Assembly: GCA_036872755.1 (NCBI GenBank)
Contig: JAVHNS010000004.1
Location: 1,550,001-1,614,000, forward strand
Reading direction: 5' to 3'
Source: Orbilia blumenaviensis
Taxonomy: Eukaryota > Ascomycota > Orbiliomycetes > Orbiliales > Orbiliaceae
Length of the DNA: 64,000 nt
The notes beneath the pieces are model-generated. The model was not told where the DNA came from and did not search any database. It saw nothing but the letters and a program-made list of their open reading frames with translations. The position numbers and the translations under genes are program-made. This document shows, piece by piece, positions 25,800 through 37,860 of the stretch (position 1 is the stretch's first letter; every line of letters begins with the position of its first letter).

Positions 25800-26244
25800 G
25801 TTTGCGTTCTCCATATTTTAGACCACCTGCGACCAAGAATGGTGGTTCAATCAACCCAGAACTCGCACATTCCTCGTTTCCAGCCGTCGCACAACAGCTC
25901 TCACTCCCCCCACACACATAGACAACTCGCACCAGTATCTTATAAAAGATATCGTCTCGTTCACTTTAAGATTCAAAAGGCTGATATATTTAGAAAGTAG
26001 TCTAGCAGACCCTTCTGTTGTGCAAGCGAGCCGTCTCGACCCAAATCGACTGCTATCACAAGGCCTTCCTTGACCAATACCCACCACCCCACAACCTCGA
26101 CAAGCTGCTTCACAAGTGCTCTTAAGCACATCCGGCAAAGTGGCTTCTCTTCTGACTCCTCCTTTTAACGGCGCTACCAGCCGTCATGTGGATAACTCTT
26201 TCGTGGCTTCATTAACAACGCCCGAAAAAGCGTCGTCCTGCGTC

Positions 26245-27438
26245 ATGAGCGTCCATCATCGAAATGCCTCGTTAACACCTCCAGACTCGCCGGCGACGGC
26301 CTCTTCCCCCGACTACTCCTCTTCTAGCAGAAGGTCTAGCTCGAGAAGCAGCTTTTCGTCAGCTGCCTCGACCTCTAGCAATGCCCTGCCTCCTGCTCCT
26401 CATTCATCAACCGACATGGAAGGGCCCTGCCCTACTGTCCGCTTTGCCTCCCAAAGCACTAATCCTACCGAGGACCCCACAACCACCTATGACATCTTCA
26501 AAATGCCACCGACCACCGCCCTGCAACTCCTCGCCAGGTCGATGGAGTTTTTGGTTTCGTGCACTCCGGAATCGAAATTCCAACCGCCGGTCAAGCCATC
26601 AACGGCTTTCCCAAACATCGCATCAAATCCTTCCTGGGTTAATCCCTACCCCGGGCATCGATCTCCTGTTGTGTCTCCACAATTCCAACCCACAGATCCC
26701 GAGAAATCGGAATCTGGATTCGCATTCAACACCACCTGCGTTGATAACATTGACGGGGTCACAGTGAGAAGGAAGGCTGTATCGCCTGCCGACTCCGGAA
26801 TGCCGTTCTCACCTTCACCTCAACCCCTTAATAGTCCCGATGACCGCTTCACCGGAAAGGTTATTGCTGAAGGTGTCGAAGCTATGGATAATATGACACA
26901 GTACTCGACAATAACCAGGAAGTTCTGGTCTAAGACGGCCCCTCCAATCAGTGTTGAGGATTATCTTTTCCGAATCCATAGGTACTGTCCACTCTCGACT
27001 TCGGTTTACCTCGCTGCTGGTCTCTTCCTCCATCGATTAGCTATCAAGGATAACATCCTTCCTATCACTACCCTTAGCGTCCACCGTGCTCTGGTGGCCG
27101 CCCTGCGAGTAGCCGCCAAGTCGATCGAAGATTGCACCCACTCACAAAAGCTTTTCGCCAAAGTCTCTGGCCTTAGCGAGGTTGAACTGTCAAAATTGGA
27201 AGTTAGTTTCTGCTTCTTGACTGGCTTCGACTTGAACGTTAATGAGGCCATGCTTCGAAAGCAAGCCGAGGTATTGAGGAGACAAGCTGAGATGCAAATC
27301 AAAGTTGGCACCGCCGGCTTGATGAAGCGTGGCAGACTAACCATCAACGATGAGGGTGACCTGGTCGTCCGCGAACGCAGCCGAAGCCGTGTTCGAGGCA
27401 AGAGCCCAGCTCCCCGAAAGGTTATGATGGATATTTGA
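26245..27438 (+). CDS. Pho80/PREG-like cyclin
   Basis: A Pho85-type (Pcl/Pho80) cyclin, about 397 residues from the ATG at 26245. Seen: a Ser/Thr/Pro-rich N-terminus (ASLTPPDSP, serine runs), then a cyclin box at about residues 205-345 with VIAEGVEAMDNMTQYS, VEDYLFRIHRYCPLSTSVYLAA, LSVHRALVAALRVAAKSIED and ELSKLEVSFCFLTGFDLNV, followed by a basic tail with RERSRSRVRGKSP and a stop at 27436. Family members bind and direct a Pho85-like cyclin-dependent kinase, classically repressing phosphate-starvation transcription; which substrate applies here is inference. The frame stays open back to 26074 and reads SGKVASLLTPP before the first ATG, so a 5' exon may add residues to the N-terminus. The gene has a long C+T-rich upstream region. 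Confidence 0.88.
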   Translation: MSVHHRNASLTPPDSPATASSPDYSSSSRRSSSRSSFSSAASTSSNALPPAPHSSTDMEGPCPTVRFASQSTNPTEDPTTTYDIFKMPPTTALQLLARSMEFLVSCTPESKFQPPVKPSTAFPNIASNPSWVNPYPGHRSPVVSPQFQPTDPEKSESGFAFNTTCVDNIDGVTVRRKAVSPADSGMPFSPSPQPLNSPDDRFTGKVIAEGVEAMDNMTQYSTITRKFWSKTAPPISVEDYLFRIHRYCPLSTSVYLAAGLFLHRLAIKDNILPITTLSVHRALVAALRVAAKSIEDCTHSQKLFAKVSGLSEVELSKLEVSFCFLTGFDLNVNEAMLRKQAEVLRRQAEMQIKVGTAGLMKRGRLTINDEGDLVVRERSRSRVRGKSPAPRKVMMDI

Positions 27439-28911
27439 GCGATTCTACCCATCTACAGCGTTTTCTTCCTTTATTCTCAACACCGACTTGCAACCTATTC
27501 GAATAATTCACTGTGTGTTTCAGTTTCATGCCTTTTTTTCCTCATCAATCGATTCTTAACCACCATTATTCTTCGCAAGCCGGGTTTGCCGTTTCCTTTC
27601 CTTGCCCTCGACTCAGAATGCATTTCATCAAAAGAGCCATCATTTTCCGACCGAAGAATATCCCAGATAGAATAGCGGGTTTTTGGACACATTGTTATCA
27701 CGTTTACAGCACTTTAGATTTCTACTACGACCGTCTACTCTTCCCTTTGTACAAATTTTTCTCACGTTCGACCTTTATTTATCGACATTCCACGCAGTTT
27801 CCATCGTTTTATTTATTTTTTGGATCTTTTTTGAGCAGCCTGGGATAAATTAGCAAGAGGGGCGTTTTTTGGGAAAGATACCTTTCGTCATTTTATTTTT
27901 TTGCGAGCTCGTTTCATATTGCCAGCGATGTTTTTCCGGTCACGACAGCCGTCACCATTGAGCGCTCGCTACTTTCTAATCATCGGTTTGTCTGGGGAAA
28001 GAGCTCATTAGCTCGATCACTAGGCATCTTCAATTCTTGTTCGTCATTTATTCGAATTTTCCTTCACAATTGAGTTTTTTTAACTTTTGAGCAAGGGAAG
28101 GGAAAAGAGAAAGGGAAGAATGTTTCACAACCCCCCCTAGCGGGGCGGGGGAGAAAACACTAAGGGTCTACGAGCTTTTTTTGTGTGTCCCTACTGTTCT
28201 TTTTTTGTTACTTGTTTTTCTTTGCTCGCAAATAATGTACATGTAGATGTATTTCAACGTCATGTATTTAGCAGATTTTCTTTTCCATCCGCAAGGGAAG
28301 GAAATAAAGACAAGACAAGAGAGAAGAGATTTTCAAGAAGAATGAAGAATGAAAAGCCTACGTTGGCTAAAACAATACAAGGATTAAAAAAAAAAAAAAA
28401 AAAAGGCTTTCTCACGTAACCCAATCACATAATCATCTACAAGAAGTGAACTGCTCAACTAGCCTCACGCTGTGTTTCAAGGCGTATACGTAGACACATG
28501 GGCGACCCTTACCAGTTTGCTTGTTTCAATCGATCGATTTTTTTTTTTTTATGAGGAATGGGGGAAAGAATGTTGGAAACAGACTCAATTTGGGATTAGC
28601 AATTGTTGGCGACGGATAGACAGGATACAGACAGTTATCAACAGTATCAGGCAAGGCCGCAAGGTACTATCTCGAGAAGATCAGGTACAAAAAACATAAT
28701 TGGTCTGATCAAATGCATTTCCAACGTTTTCTGATCACACCGGCCCCAAAAATCTGTTGCAGAGTACAGAATGCAATGCATCTTTCACATGTTGAAGAAC
28801 GATCTCGCTCTCTCTCTCTCATATTTTTTTCTTCTCCTCTTTCTTGGTTTTCGATAAAACTTACCTCCACAACGTATCGAATTCTAATTCGCCAATGGGC
28901 GAAGGACGGCG

Positions 28912-28933
28912 TTTTTTTTTTTTTTTTTTTTTT
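28912..28933. repeat. T22 homopolymer tract
   Basis: Twenty-two consecutive T residues. No associated element is recognised. Confidence 0.9.
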
Positions 28934-29214
28934 ACTTTGTTAGTTTTATTTCTGTAGTTCTTTTTTTGCGACCAGTCACTCTCATGATCAGTCGACGCCG
29001 GTCATGAGGTGTGTTAGCTAGCTATAAACCGTTATGATTTTGAATTAAATAATGTTGGGGGTGTGCATTGGGTATTAGCTGGTCTGGACCACGCTTTCGC
29101 TTTCCCCGTGTACTAATCTGATAACATACATACATAAACCCCCCAAGCTTACAAGGGAAAACAGACAGAATTCGATCGTTGAAAAAGAAACACTGACTAT
29201 GTAAATGCAAGCAG

Positions 29215-29395
29215 GTAGGTAAGTATAGCAATATGTAGATGTATGTATGGGCATTCATGTATGTATGTATGGCTGGATGTATTCTGTGCGAAAGCCCCCC
29301 CAGCTTCTGTATGTATGCCCGTATGTATGGATTTCATGTATGGATTTCATGTACGCACTGACTGTCCACTGTAAAGTCCACTGTAAAGTCCAGGC
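29215..29395. repeat. TGTA microsatellite cluster with short duplications
   Basis: Repeated ATGTATGT units, a tandem duplication of TATGGATTTCATG near 29,325-29,350, and a duplicated TCCACTGTAAAG near 29,365-29,390. It looks like replication slippage. Confidence 0.8.
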
Positions 29396-29810
29396 TACGT
29401 ATCCGGCGGACTCTCCCCTCCCTCAGAATCCCGCATCTTCTTGGAATTCTCGGGGGGTGTGGCAGGGCGGCGCAGAGTCGCATTTGACACCTGGTTCGGC
29501 TAAGCTGCCTCCATCGAGGTAGCAACAGCTGTGTGGTTGCGCGAAGCCGTGGAATCCCATCCATCCACCCATCATACGTACGGTCAGGTATAATTAACTA
29601 TTCCTGCCTTTTTTTGCCATCAAATTAATTTGGGGGTGCAGAGAGACATGAGAGATATGGGAAAAAATAGAAGATGTAACGTGAAGTCTGGGTCCCATGT
29701 TCCAATGTTCCCCTGCAGATAAATCCAACAAGTCCAACGGACCGGACGCGGACCACGAGACCCCACACGGCGTGCCTTGTGGCAGTATAACCTTTCTCCA
29801 GCCCAACTAG

Positions 29811-29829
29811 AACGAACGAACGAACGAAC
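29811..29829. repeat. (AACG)n microsatellite
   Basis: About four and a half copies of AACG. It is short and in intergenic sequence. Confidence 0.85.
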
Positions 29830-30570
29830 AAAAGAGAACAAATCTTCGAGAAGCATTTGAATCAATTTCTTTTCCTGTTAGAGTACCCTTTATTAATTTA
29901 CCCGCCTCGTGTTTTTTTTTTTCCTTTGGATACTTTTGCTTTATTTCGAATTCTATTTCCAGGTTACGTTTTACCAGGTTGTGTTTTTACCAGCATTCTC
30001 TCAGTCACAAAGGAATTCTAATCGCCGTAGAACTCAAACCACAGGCAGTAGACGGTAGACAGGCGCAGACATTAGACACAAGAAAAAACAAATCCAAAGC
30101 CTGCGCTGCGCTGTATACGCATATACATATACCTGTTTCCTACTAAGTTTATATTTACCATCTTCGACTCGACACAAGACAAACTGCATCCGTTCCGGGT
30201 CCCGATTGGCAGGGGGAGGTTTGAACTTGCAGACGACAACTCAACACGTCGAATCGAATTCCCGTCTGCAAAGTACAGCTAGCTCAGCATCGCACGAAAA
30301 GGGACAAAAGAAAAGGAAGAAAAGAGCGAAAGGAGGCAGACACCCACACCGACAGGAGGACACACAGACAGGCAGATAGACGAAAACGGAGAGCGCTTCC
30401 TGGCTCTAGCTCGAGCTCGAGGGTTCCTGCGCCGGACTGTTCCTTGGCCTGTCAATTAATTGATCAGAGATCAAGCTAGCCAGCTAATATAACCTAGCTA
30501 CCTAGCTAAGCAAAACTTCGTCGACAACAGCCCGGTACCCCCGCGCGTCGGCCTAATTGGGGGTTGGCAT

Positions 30571-31783
30571 ATGACCTTGGAAAAGATGAAAGCATTCACA
30601 GCTTCTTTCGTCCTGCTTACCGCCGTCCTTCCATCTATCATCCTCGGCGAGGTCGTGTTCACCAGTCCCGTAGCTGGCAATTCCTTCAAGTATGTAGCTG
30701 GCAATGTCGGCGTCGCTGTCACTGTAAGATGGACCGACAACGACGAAGATCCTGTCGTCCCGCCGGCTGGGTTGTTCACATTGGATCTATGCACAGGCAG
30801 TAATGATCAGATCGTACGTTTTTGGGAGTCAATTGGCTACTCTGGCTTCTCTCGGCTTCCCCTCCCTCTTTCTCTATCCTCCTTCCATTCCATGCCCTTT
30901 CCTTTCCTTTCCTTTCGTGCATTACATTAGCGGTATGAAACGGCCGGCCGGGTTCTAATGCAATATCTTGTACACTGCAGTTTCCACTTATCACGCTGGG
31001 GACTCCTGGTATGGCATTCAGCACCGCCAATGGCCTTCTTGCGGTTACGATTCCACCGGGTGTTGCAGGCGACGGTCCGTACTAGTACGTAATTTACCAG
31101 CATTTCCTATTGTACATGGCATACTTTCATAGAACCAGTTTACCGGGTACCCGGTATTATCTGACAGATCCGCTGCCGGCGCAATCTAGCTTCCTTCGAA
31201 TGATTTGGACAACCACCGATGGTAGCGTCACCAATTGGTCTGATCGCTTCGAACTAGAGGGTATGTTGGGTGTATTCACCCCTGCTATGATTACTGCAAA
31301 TCAAGCCGCTGGGTCCGATAAACCGGATGCTGTGCATCCTCAAAAGGCGGCGCCGGTGCCGGATCCTAATGGTGGCGACTTTGCGGTGCCGTATGGTGAG
31401 CAGACGGGGAATATCAGATATGCACCTATGCAGCCAAGGTATGTGCTTGATTTTTTTTTTTTTTTTTTTTTTTGTTTCGTTTTAGGGATCGGTATATTTG
31501 TGGGTGTTTTATTCGCCAGGCGTGCATAGGAGGCTGACTATTGCATATTGTTAAATATGTATAAATATACAGACCTGGTTCAACTATTACAGCAAAAAAC
31601 ATGAAACGCTTGAATCCCACGAGCGCATATACGGTGTTCACGACAAAGGGTGGGCCGCCAAAGGTTGCCACGACAGTCACAGAGGCAAGGACTTATGCGC
31701 AGACTACCGTTGTCAACGAGGCGGCACCAGCTCCCATGCCGGACGAAGCTATGGCCAGGTTTCTTAACCGTTGGAAGGATTAA
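30571..31783 (+). CDS. Kre9/Knh1-family cell wall beta-1,6-glucan assembly protein
   Basis: A secreted protein of about 285 residues. Exons 30571-30813, 30981-31084, 31139-31438 and 31573-31783 join in frame. Seen: an N-terminal signal peptide (KAFTASFVLLTAVLPSIILG), then the Ig-like N-terminal domain typical of Kre9/Knh1 and fungal Ser/Thr-rich wall proteins (VVFTSPVAGNSF, VTVRWTDND, LRMIWTTTDGSVTNWSDRFEL), and a C-terminal Kre9 domain (GNIRYAPMQPRP, YTVFTTKGGPPKVATT). In yeast, Kre9 and Knh1 are needed for beta-1,6-glucan formation; the role here is inferred from family. Two in-frame ATGs exist, 30571 and 30586; the second places the signal peptide at the very N-terminus and may be used. 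The third intron begins with a 23-base T run shortly after its donor. Confidence 0.88.
31451..31473. repeat. T23 tract inside an intron
   Basis: Twenty-three T residues start 12 bases after the donor of the third intron of the Kre9-type gene. Slippage here would not change the protein. Confidence 0.9.
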
Positions 31784-34700
31784 GAACGTGTGATGACGGT
31801 TTTCCACCTCATTTCTCCACGGGAAGGGGACGAAAATAGGTCATTTCGGTCTGATCGAGTTATAGTTGGTATCTTGGTGTAGACGGAAGCTCAGAGTTGA
31901 GGCATGGAGACGAGAGTGCGTGCGTGGGTTGTGGACCTTGCCTCCCAAAGAACTGCAGGACCTGAGACGAGGAATTACCTGGGTTGTTTAACCGTTTATT
32001 GGAGGGATTTTTACCTGAAGAGGTTTTTTTTTCAACTTGACTACTGCATTTTTCTCTTATCCCTCTTTTTTTTTTTTTTTTTTCTTTCTCGAATTTTTAA
32101 GCATTGAGCATATATGAGCACACATTGGGTAGCACAAAAGAATACACGTTTTGGTAGTCGTATACCCATCTTGAAACCTGTGCCCGTTGCTTGAAGCCGA
32201 CTACCTTCTCCAACACTAACAACACAAAAAACAGCTTACCAAATTAATACGCGTGCAGCACTGGCGCTTGTTATGTCTAACTCCAAATCTAGATCTAGCA
32301 ACTAGAAAGCCCTCGAAGGTCGCTTTATGGCATTGATAAAGGCATGTCGTCAGCTATGGCCCCTTGTCGAGAACTGCTTCAACCCTGCTACCTCCAAATT
32401 AAATAGTGGGGTTATGGTATTTATCATTAATACGACGGCTTGTTACTCTCGTTGTCACTGCTGCTGCCGCAGGTATTGATATTGGTATCGAATTAGTTGT
32501 AAATTTATAAAAACGACAAATTGTAGGAATGTTATACGCCTCGGGGTGCTCTGCTTGAGAGGAGTACTACTCGGGAACATTTACAAGCTGTTAACATATC
32601 GGTCTCTAAGCTGCTGTATCGCGGCTGGCCTCGTAAACACTGAATTATAATCAGGCTGGATCCACTTCATGGAGGTTGGTTTACGAGACCAGTTAGCTGC
32701 AGGCTCATAATTATGCGTTGTATGCAACCTATATAAAACTTAGAAGCATATTATGTATGGTTACCTGTCTCGTGCAATAGTAAAGCTCAGGACGGTTGAT
32801 AATATATTAATATGTACCGCGGATATCTAGAACAACTCTACTTACTCTAGAAAGGTTGAGACACAGATTCGTTAGTTTTTTATGCTATCGATGCTTCTGG
32901 CCTCTATTATAATATTGGGGTGAGCTTATAGCATCATAGTAATTAATATATGGATCTTTTATCGATATAGATTCTGCCTGCCCGACCAAGTTCACAGGAA
33001 AAGAAACAGGGAGGAGACGTTAAATGTGTACCGCTCCTGATCCCGATAGTAGCATGATACTATTTATGGACCGGTTTTTATACATATATCTACGCATATG
33101 AAGAAGGTTCACATTGGAATATTTATATTGTTCATTTTTATCATGCCTTGTGCTGCAACCCCACCGAGAATCACGAATCCGAATGAACCACCTGAGATTG
33201 GTGACTCCAATGATCCCCTTCTCCCACCATGTTCTACTCGGCGTGGGAGGTTATATGCCCCTCTTCACCAGAGATGCTTATCATGGATGAGCCGAATGTC
33301 TATACTTGTAAAGTTTTTTTTATACATGTAGATACTTTTATTGTAATGTTGGTTTCGTTACCCGTGACACCACGAGGTTGGTACTTAATGCTAAAGCTCC
33401 GGTACAGATTTCTGCCCAACCCAATCATCCTTTCTTTTTCTTTCTTTCCTCTTTCCTAAGTCCTTAGAGCCATGATAACAAGTGCGATACCGGTGGTTCC
33501 TTCTTGCGGACTGCCACTGTTAGGCTTCTATGCTTACACATTACGCCCCGTCATTCCTCTTTAATCCGACCCCTCCGCCCCTGGCCCTAGATCCAGGTGG
33601 TTAGGTCGCCAAGTGTGGAGATCCGCATATTCCTGAAGGCAGCGGGCCAGGGCGTCTCAAGCGACAATATATCGAATCGCTGGGCGGGACATTGAAGGAT
33701 GTGGAAGAGCAGTAATGGTACCACAGTTGAGGGATATTTAAAAAATTGCGCACATCGTACACATTTTGGTCAATTGATGTGTGTATATGTAGAAGTACAT
33801 GCTGCTCGGCTTCTATCGCTGTTACCTGCCGATATTCTCCCATGTGTATTGACTAATGTTCGCTGTTCTTTAAGTAGATCTAATGCTCATGTATCATTAA
33901 ATACATTAGTAGCTTTACGGTTCCTATACCCATCGATACCGAAATTTCTTCCCCGGTCTTTCTTGTTAACGATTCCCTATAGCCATGACTTGATCTTAAC
34001 AAAATAGTAGAATAATGTTTTTTCACCCTACCTGGGTCTGGTTTCCAACCGGCTAGCAGTATCATACCCAAGTGTTTAGGTGAATACATGTGATGATACA
34101 CGGACAATCCATGACCCAGCACGAAAACACTATACACCCTGCTAGTTGTCTAAAGGCAGATACACCGGTGCATGGTATCAAACCGGCGAAATTATTCATT
34201 CATAATGAACTAAGTGGGCCCAATTACATTAAAATGGGAAAAAGACCGAAAGTATGTACCCCAGAATTATTTCAAATTCAGGCACACCCTCAAATCATTG
34301 GTGATGCATTGGTAACGAACTAGTACGTTTGTGAAGAATACGCTCTAATACATTGCCTAGAAATTCAGCAATATTTCAAGACATGTGGTCCAAGGGGATC
34401 GAGCTGTGGGCAAGATTCCGATCCTAGAACCTACGCTAGCACAAGGCTTTAAGTCTTTAGAATGCTAAGCTAGGACGAACGGGCTGCCCTGTTTTTGGGA
34501 ACATTTTTTTTTGGGTACCTCTCGGTAAAATTCTCGCCGACAAGATGCAAATCTGATACACATACCTAGGTATATTCCTGACGTTCGAGTTCCTGGGTTT
34601 TACCGCCCTAAGATTTCAACATGTGTCTGTGCATGGGGGGGGTGCCCGAGGCGGAGAGGCATTAAGCCGCGTCGAGGCGCAAGCTTAAGAGGGTGTGCGC

Positions 34701-35736
34701 CTGGATCCCGTAAGATCGAGATTTGGCTTTGTGATTGTCTCTCTTTGGTTTTTCGGTGCAAATTCCAAGATCTCAAGGCCCTGGAGGGGGGGACGTCACG
34801 AACAGGGTTATGTAGGTTCTCCCTAGTTCTTTAACGACAAAAAACCGGGCAGGTTCCTCGTTGCACGTTGGATTTTATAGGTGCCCAAAGCATAGTATGA
34901 TAAGAATATGAGGGAATTGATATCGATATGTATGCGCGATCAAATGGCGCCATATCCGGACCGTGAAGCAGCTGGTCGGCCAGAGCAGTCAAAATATTAA
35001 TCTATAGAATCCAACGGGAATATTCTAGATCTTTAGAGTTGATCAAAAGCTACCGATTTTACAACATTTTCAAGCCGATATTCTTGTTAAACAACTGCCC
35101 GCAAGTATACCCATGTTACCTATGATACCAACTAGTTTGCAAGTTGTGGCGTCACGGCTAGCAGTTCCTAGACATGATGCGAAATCATGACATCATGGGA
35201 GGCCAACAACCACAGCGACAACGCAATTGTCTTGTCCAGGGTCCAATAAGGATAGCGAACAACGTCAGGGTCCAAACCACATGGCCAACGTCCATGCGAA
35301 ACGTCATGTAAAGACCCTTCCTTTATCGAGATATCTTCATGTTGGCGGATGGCGGATGGCTGAGTTATGTCATATTGAATGGCTGGTAGGTAATTAGTTA
35401 AGCATGTTAAGTGATTTTGACGGTGGCCCAAGCGCAGCTTATGCTTGTTTGAATTCTCCAGTTTAGCAAACGAATTGAATTCATGCAGGGACGCTGTCGA
35501 CGACGCAGCGGTTTCGTCATACTTGTATATCGATCTCGATATCTACGTCCATGCTTTCGACAGATGTATATTTAAGGGAGCATTTGTCTCTCGGTTGATG
35601 ATCCGAAATCCCATCTTATATCTATAACTCAAATCATAGCAGCCTATCAAATATCTAATCAAATAATCCTTCAACCTCACCAATAAAACAAACAAAAAAC
35701 CTCTACATAAAATCATAAAGAACAAAACTAGCCAAC
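31784..35736. other. Intergenic, AT-richer region
   Basis: Nearly 4 kb with no supported gene. The zone 32.2-34.4 kb is visibly richer in A and T than the neighbours and could hold decayed repeats, though I recognise none. A small frame with a signal peptide (33098-33331) is listed separately. The last 250 bases are A-rich and should be the leader of the small basic protein gene. Confidence 0.55.
33098..33331 (+). CDS. Candidate small secreted peptide, unknown
   Basis: An ATG-initiated frame of 77 codons starts with a strong signal-peptide-like sequence (KKVHIGIFILFIFIMPCAA) followed by TPPRITNPNEPPEIGDSND, a Pro/Asn-rich stretch. After codon 45 the frame becomes less protein-like, while the next frame from 33229 reads FYSAWEVICPSSPEML, so a frameshift, an intron or plain chance may be involved. 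No family is recognised and there is no other support. Confidence 0.2.
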   Translation: MKKVHIGIFILFIFIMPCAATPPRITNPNEPPEIGDSNDPLLPPCSTRRGRLYAPLHQRCLSWMSRMSILVKFFLYM

Positions 35737-36164
35737 ATGCCTTATAGAAGAGTTCACCGCACTCGTCCAGCCGCCGGACATACTACAGTTAGAAAAACCC
35801 GCACTAAGCCCACTTTGATGGACCGTCTAACCGGCCGTCGTCGTCACACGACCACAACCACAACCACAACACGTACCACCCGTTCCTCACACCCTCGCCG
35901 CCATCATCATACTCATGCTACGACAGCTGTAGCACCAGTCCATCATCAAAGGCGACGACCTGGTTTGGGTGATAAAATTAGCGGTGCTTTGATGAGAATC
36001 AAAGGAAGCTTAACTCGAAGACCAGGGTTGAAGGTAAGTTTCCAATTATTCGAACCTAATTCATATATAGGATGGTATATTAATATGAAATACCTTTGTA
36101 GGCTGCTGGCACTCGTCGCCAGAGAGGTACCGACGGCCGTGGAAGTCACAGACGCCACTATTAA
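35737..36164 (+). CDS. Small basic His/Thr/Arg-rich protein
   Basis: A protein of 119 residues from two exons, 35737-36033 and 36102-36164, split by a 68-base intron with GTAAGT and TTTGTAG ends. It has a very basic N-terminus (MPYRRVHRTRPAAGHTTVRK), a Thr run, a His-rich patch (HPRRHHHTHATT), then LGDKISGALMRIKGSLTRRPG and, after the intron, KAAGTRRQRGTDGRGSHRRHY. I believe this last pattern (KGSLTRRPG followed by AAGTRRxRGTDGRGS) recurs in small proteins of other ascomycetes, but I cannot name a function. It has no signal peptide or membrane segment. The ATG context is good and the A-rich leader fits an expressed gene. Confidence 0.75.
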
Positions 36165-37860
36165 ATAATGCCTCAGTTTAGTTTGTCAATCCAACTGAAC
36201 AAGGTAGAGGAAGCTACTGGTTAGCTTAATAGCTCTCTTTTGAAGCGTTACATCTTCTGTTACCCATGAGCTCTTTCTTGCTAGCCCTTCTTTATTTATA
36301 TTAGTTTTTTAAAGTTTGAGATTGCATTGCATATCATTCTACGAGCGATATCGAAGGAATGAGGGAATCCTGGTTTATTTAATGTGTAGTTAACTTTAAT
36401 AACTTCCATAATTTTTCTATTATATCATAAATCCGAACGGCTCTTAGCTCTGATCATGTCGAAGCTTTGCATCTCGTAAAACAACCAACGTTCAAACCCA
36501 CTTTTAAACATCCCTTAAAAAGAAATGGGGGGTCGTGTGCTGGACTAACTAGCCGGTAGTGTATTTATGTAATAGAAATTCCTTTTAGGCTTGTGGCACA
36601 AGAAGCTGGTATTTCTTTTGTTTGTTTTTTTAGGACAGGCTCTTGTCCGAGCGACTTTAGAAGAGGTTGGAAAATATGCAGATGAGTAGCAATCGAATTT
36701 AGGCTGTATTCTTGAGACTGTTAGAGATTATGTAGGTTAGCCCTTGAATATGTCTGTGTACGCTCTAGAAATCCGACCTTATCTAACTTAGTATGTGATA
36801 TCGTTTTTTTTTTTTTTTCATTTAAAAAAAGGTAAAAAAGTCGCATTCGCTGTTGTGTCGGTTAAGCTATAATCGCGATCTTAACCTTCCTGCAAGATGA
36901 GCACATACCGTTCCCGAGGATTCTCCCGCCCGCTATTCAAACTTACATTAATTATATAAAATGCCTGTTACCCCACTATTCAATTTTATATGTAATTCTC
37001 GCATGTAACCGGAAAGTCTTGATCTCTGGCGTACACAGAATGTAGCCCTAGGCTTCACATTTCCGAAAGTTTAAAGAGAGTTTTCCTATCTCACTTCTCT
37101 ATGCATTTCCCCGCTTTTATAATCCTGGTAAGATGTTCTTGTGACCATATTCGTCGATAAATATATATATACACTGGTGATACTGTTAGACAAGATCGCA
37201 CAAAAATGCAATGATGAGCTGTATGGTGTTTGCGCATCGAAATATACAATTCTCAAGTCAATAGTTCACAGTGATACGGCAGAGATGAATATGCAGCAGA
37301 CCAGCTGAACATCTGCGGAAGGTACTTTCCGGAACGGGTGCAGTGTGGGGGCTCATTGCATTATATCGCAGAAAAAAAAAAGCAGTAAGAATTGCATTGC
37401 TTCTGCCTATGTAATGCGTGGAAAAGGGATTGCCCGCTTGGGCCAATGGTTGGAAGAGATGATGCATATAACAGACGGGAATAATAGACGGCATTTTCCA
37501 AGAGTCTGGGAAGGGTGGCCAGAGGCTTCGTGTAACCCTAACTTGCGCCTACTGCCCGGAGGTCTTGACACCGATGGGTACGGCTACGGGCCGAGGCCTG
37601 GTTAACGGCAAGTGCGCGGTGCTCGGGGAGGTTGGAGACAAAAAGCGGGCAATATGCAGGCCGGCAAGGTTTCTGCGGCAAGTGAGGCTGCAGACTTGCA
37701 TAATATCATGCAACTAAGGGTACTTTGTGATCTCAATCGTCCAGGTAAGTAGATACAAGTGGCTTTCACATGAAAGCATGGTAAATTGTACAACCGGGCA
37801 CAAACCTACCGCTCCTTTCCTCTTATTCTTCCTCTTTCCCCGCTCATTCATGCGGAGCTA
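36165..37860. other. Intergenic region between small basic protein and peptidase genes
   Basis: No gene is supported. The left part is AT-rich with short T runs (for example near 36,804-36,817) and probably includes the 3' end of the preceding gene; the right end should hold the 3' end of the minus-strand peptidase. Frames around 37.3-37.8 kb overlap each other on both strands and show no domain. Confidence 0.55.

Larger units (their letters stand above)
12111..26244. other. Very long gene-poor region and cyclin leader
   Basis: About 14 kb without a gene I can support. Frames are short and no domain is recognisable. The right third (about 21.5-26.2 kb) is rich in C and T, carries microsatellites and homopolymers, and probably contains the promoter and a long untranslated leader of the cyclin gene at 26.2 kb. 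A protein-like minus-strand frame at 14371-14559 is the only possible coding relic I noticed. Between 15.7 and 20.7 kb the composition is mixed, with no clear transposon ends. I saw no tRNA-like B box. Confidence 0.5.
27439..30570. other. Intergenic region with T/A tracts and short repeats
   Basis: No gene is supported. The first 500 bases are T-rich and probably include the 3' end of the cyclin transcript. The region holds an A19 run (28386-28404), a T22 run (28912-28933), TGTA-type repeats (29215-29345) and an (AACG)n stretch (29811-29829). The last few hundred bases are purine-rich and should hold the promoter and leader of the Kre9-type gene. Confidence 0.6.

Noticed and set aside
25794..26245. 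Start codon of the cyclin split by an intron (AT/G)
   Set aside because: No AG in 26,074-26,141 is followed by G in the phase required to enter the cyclin frame.
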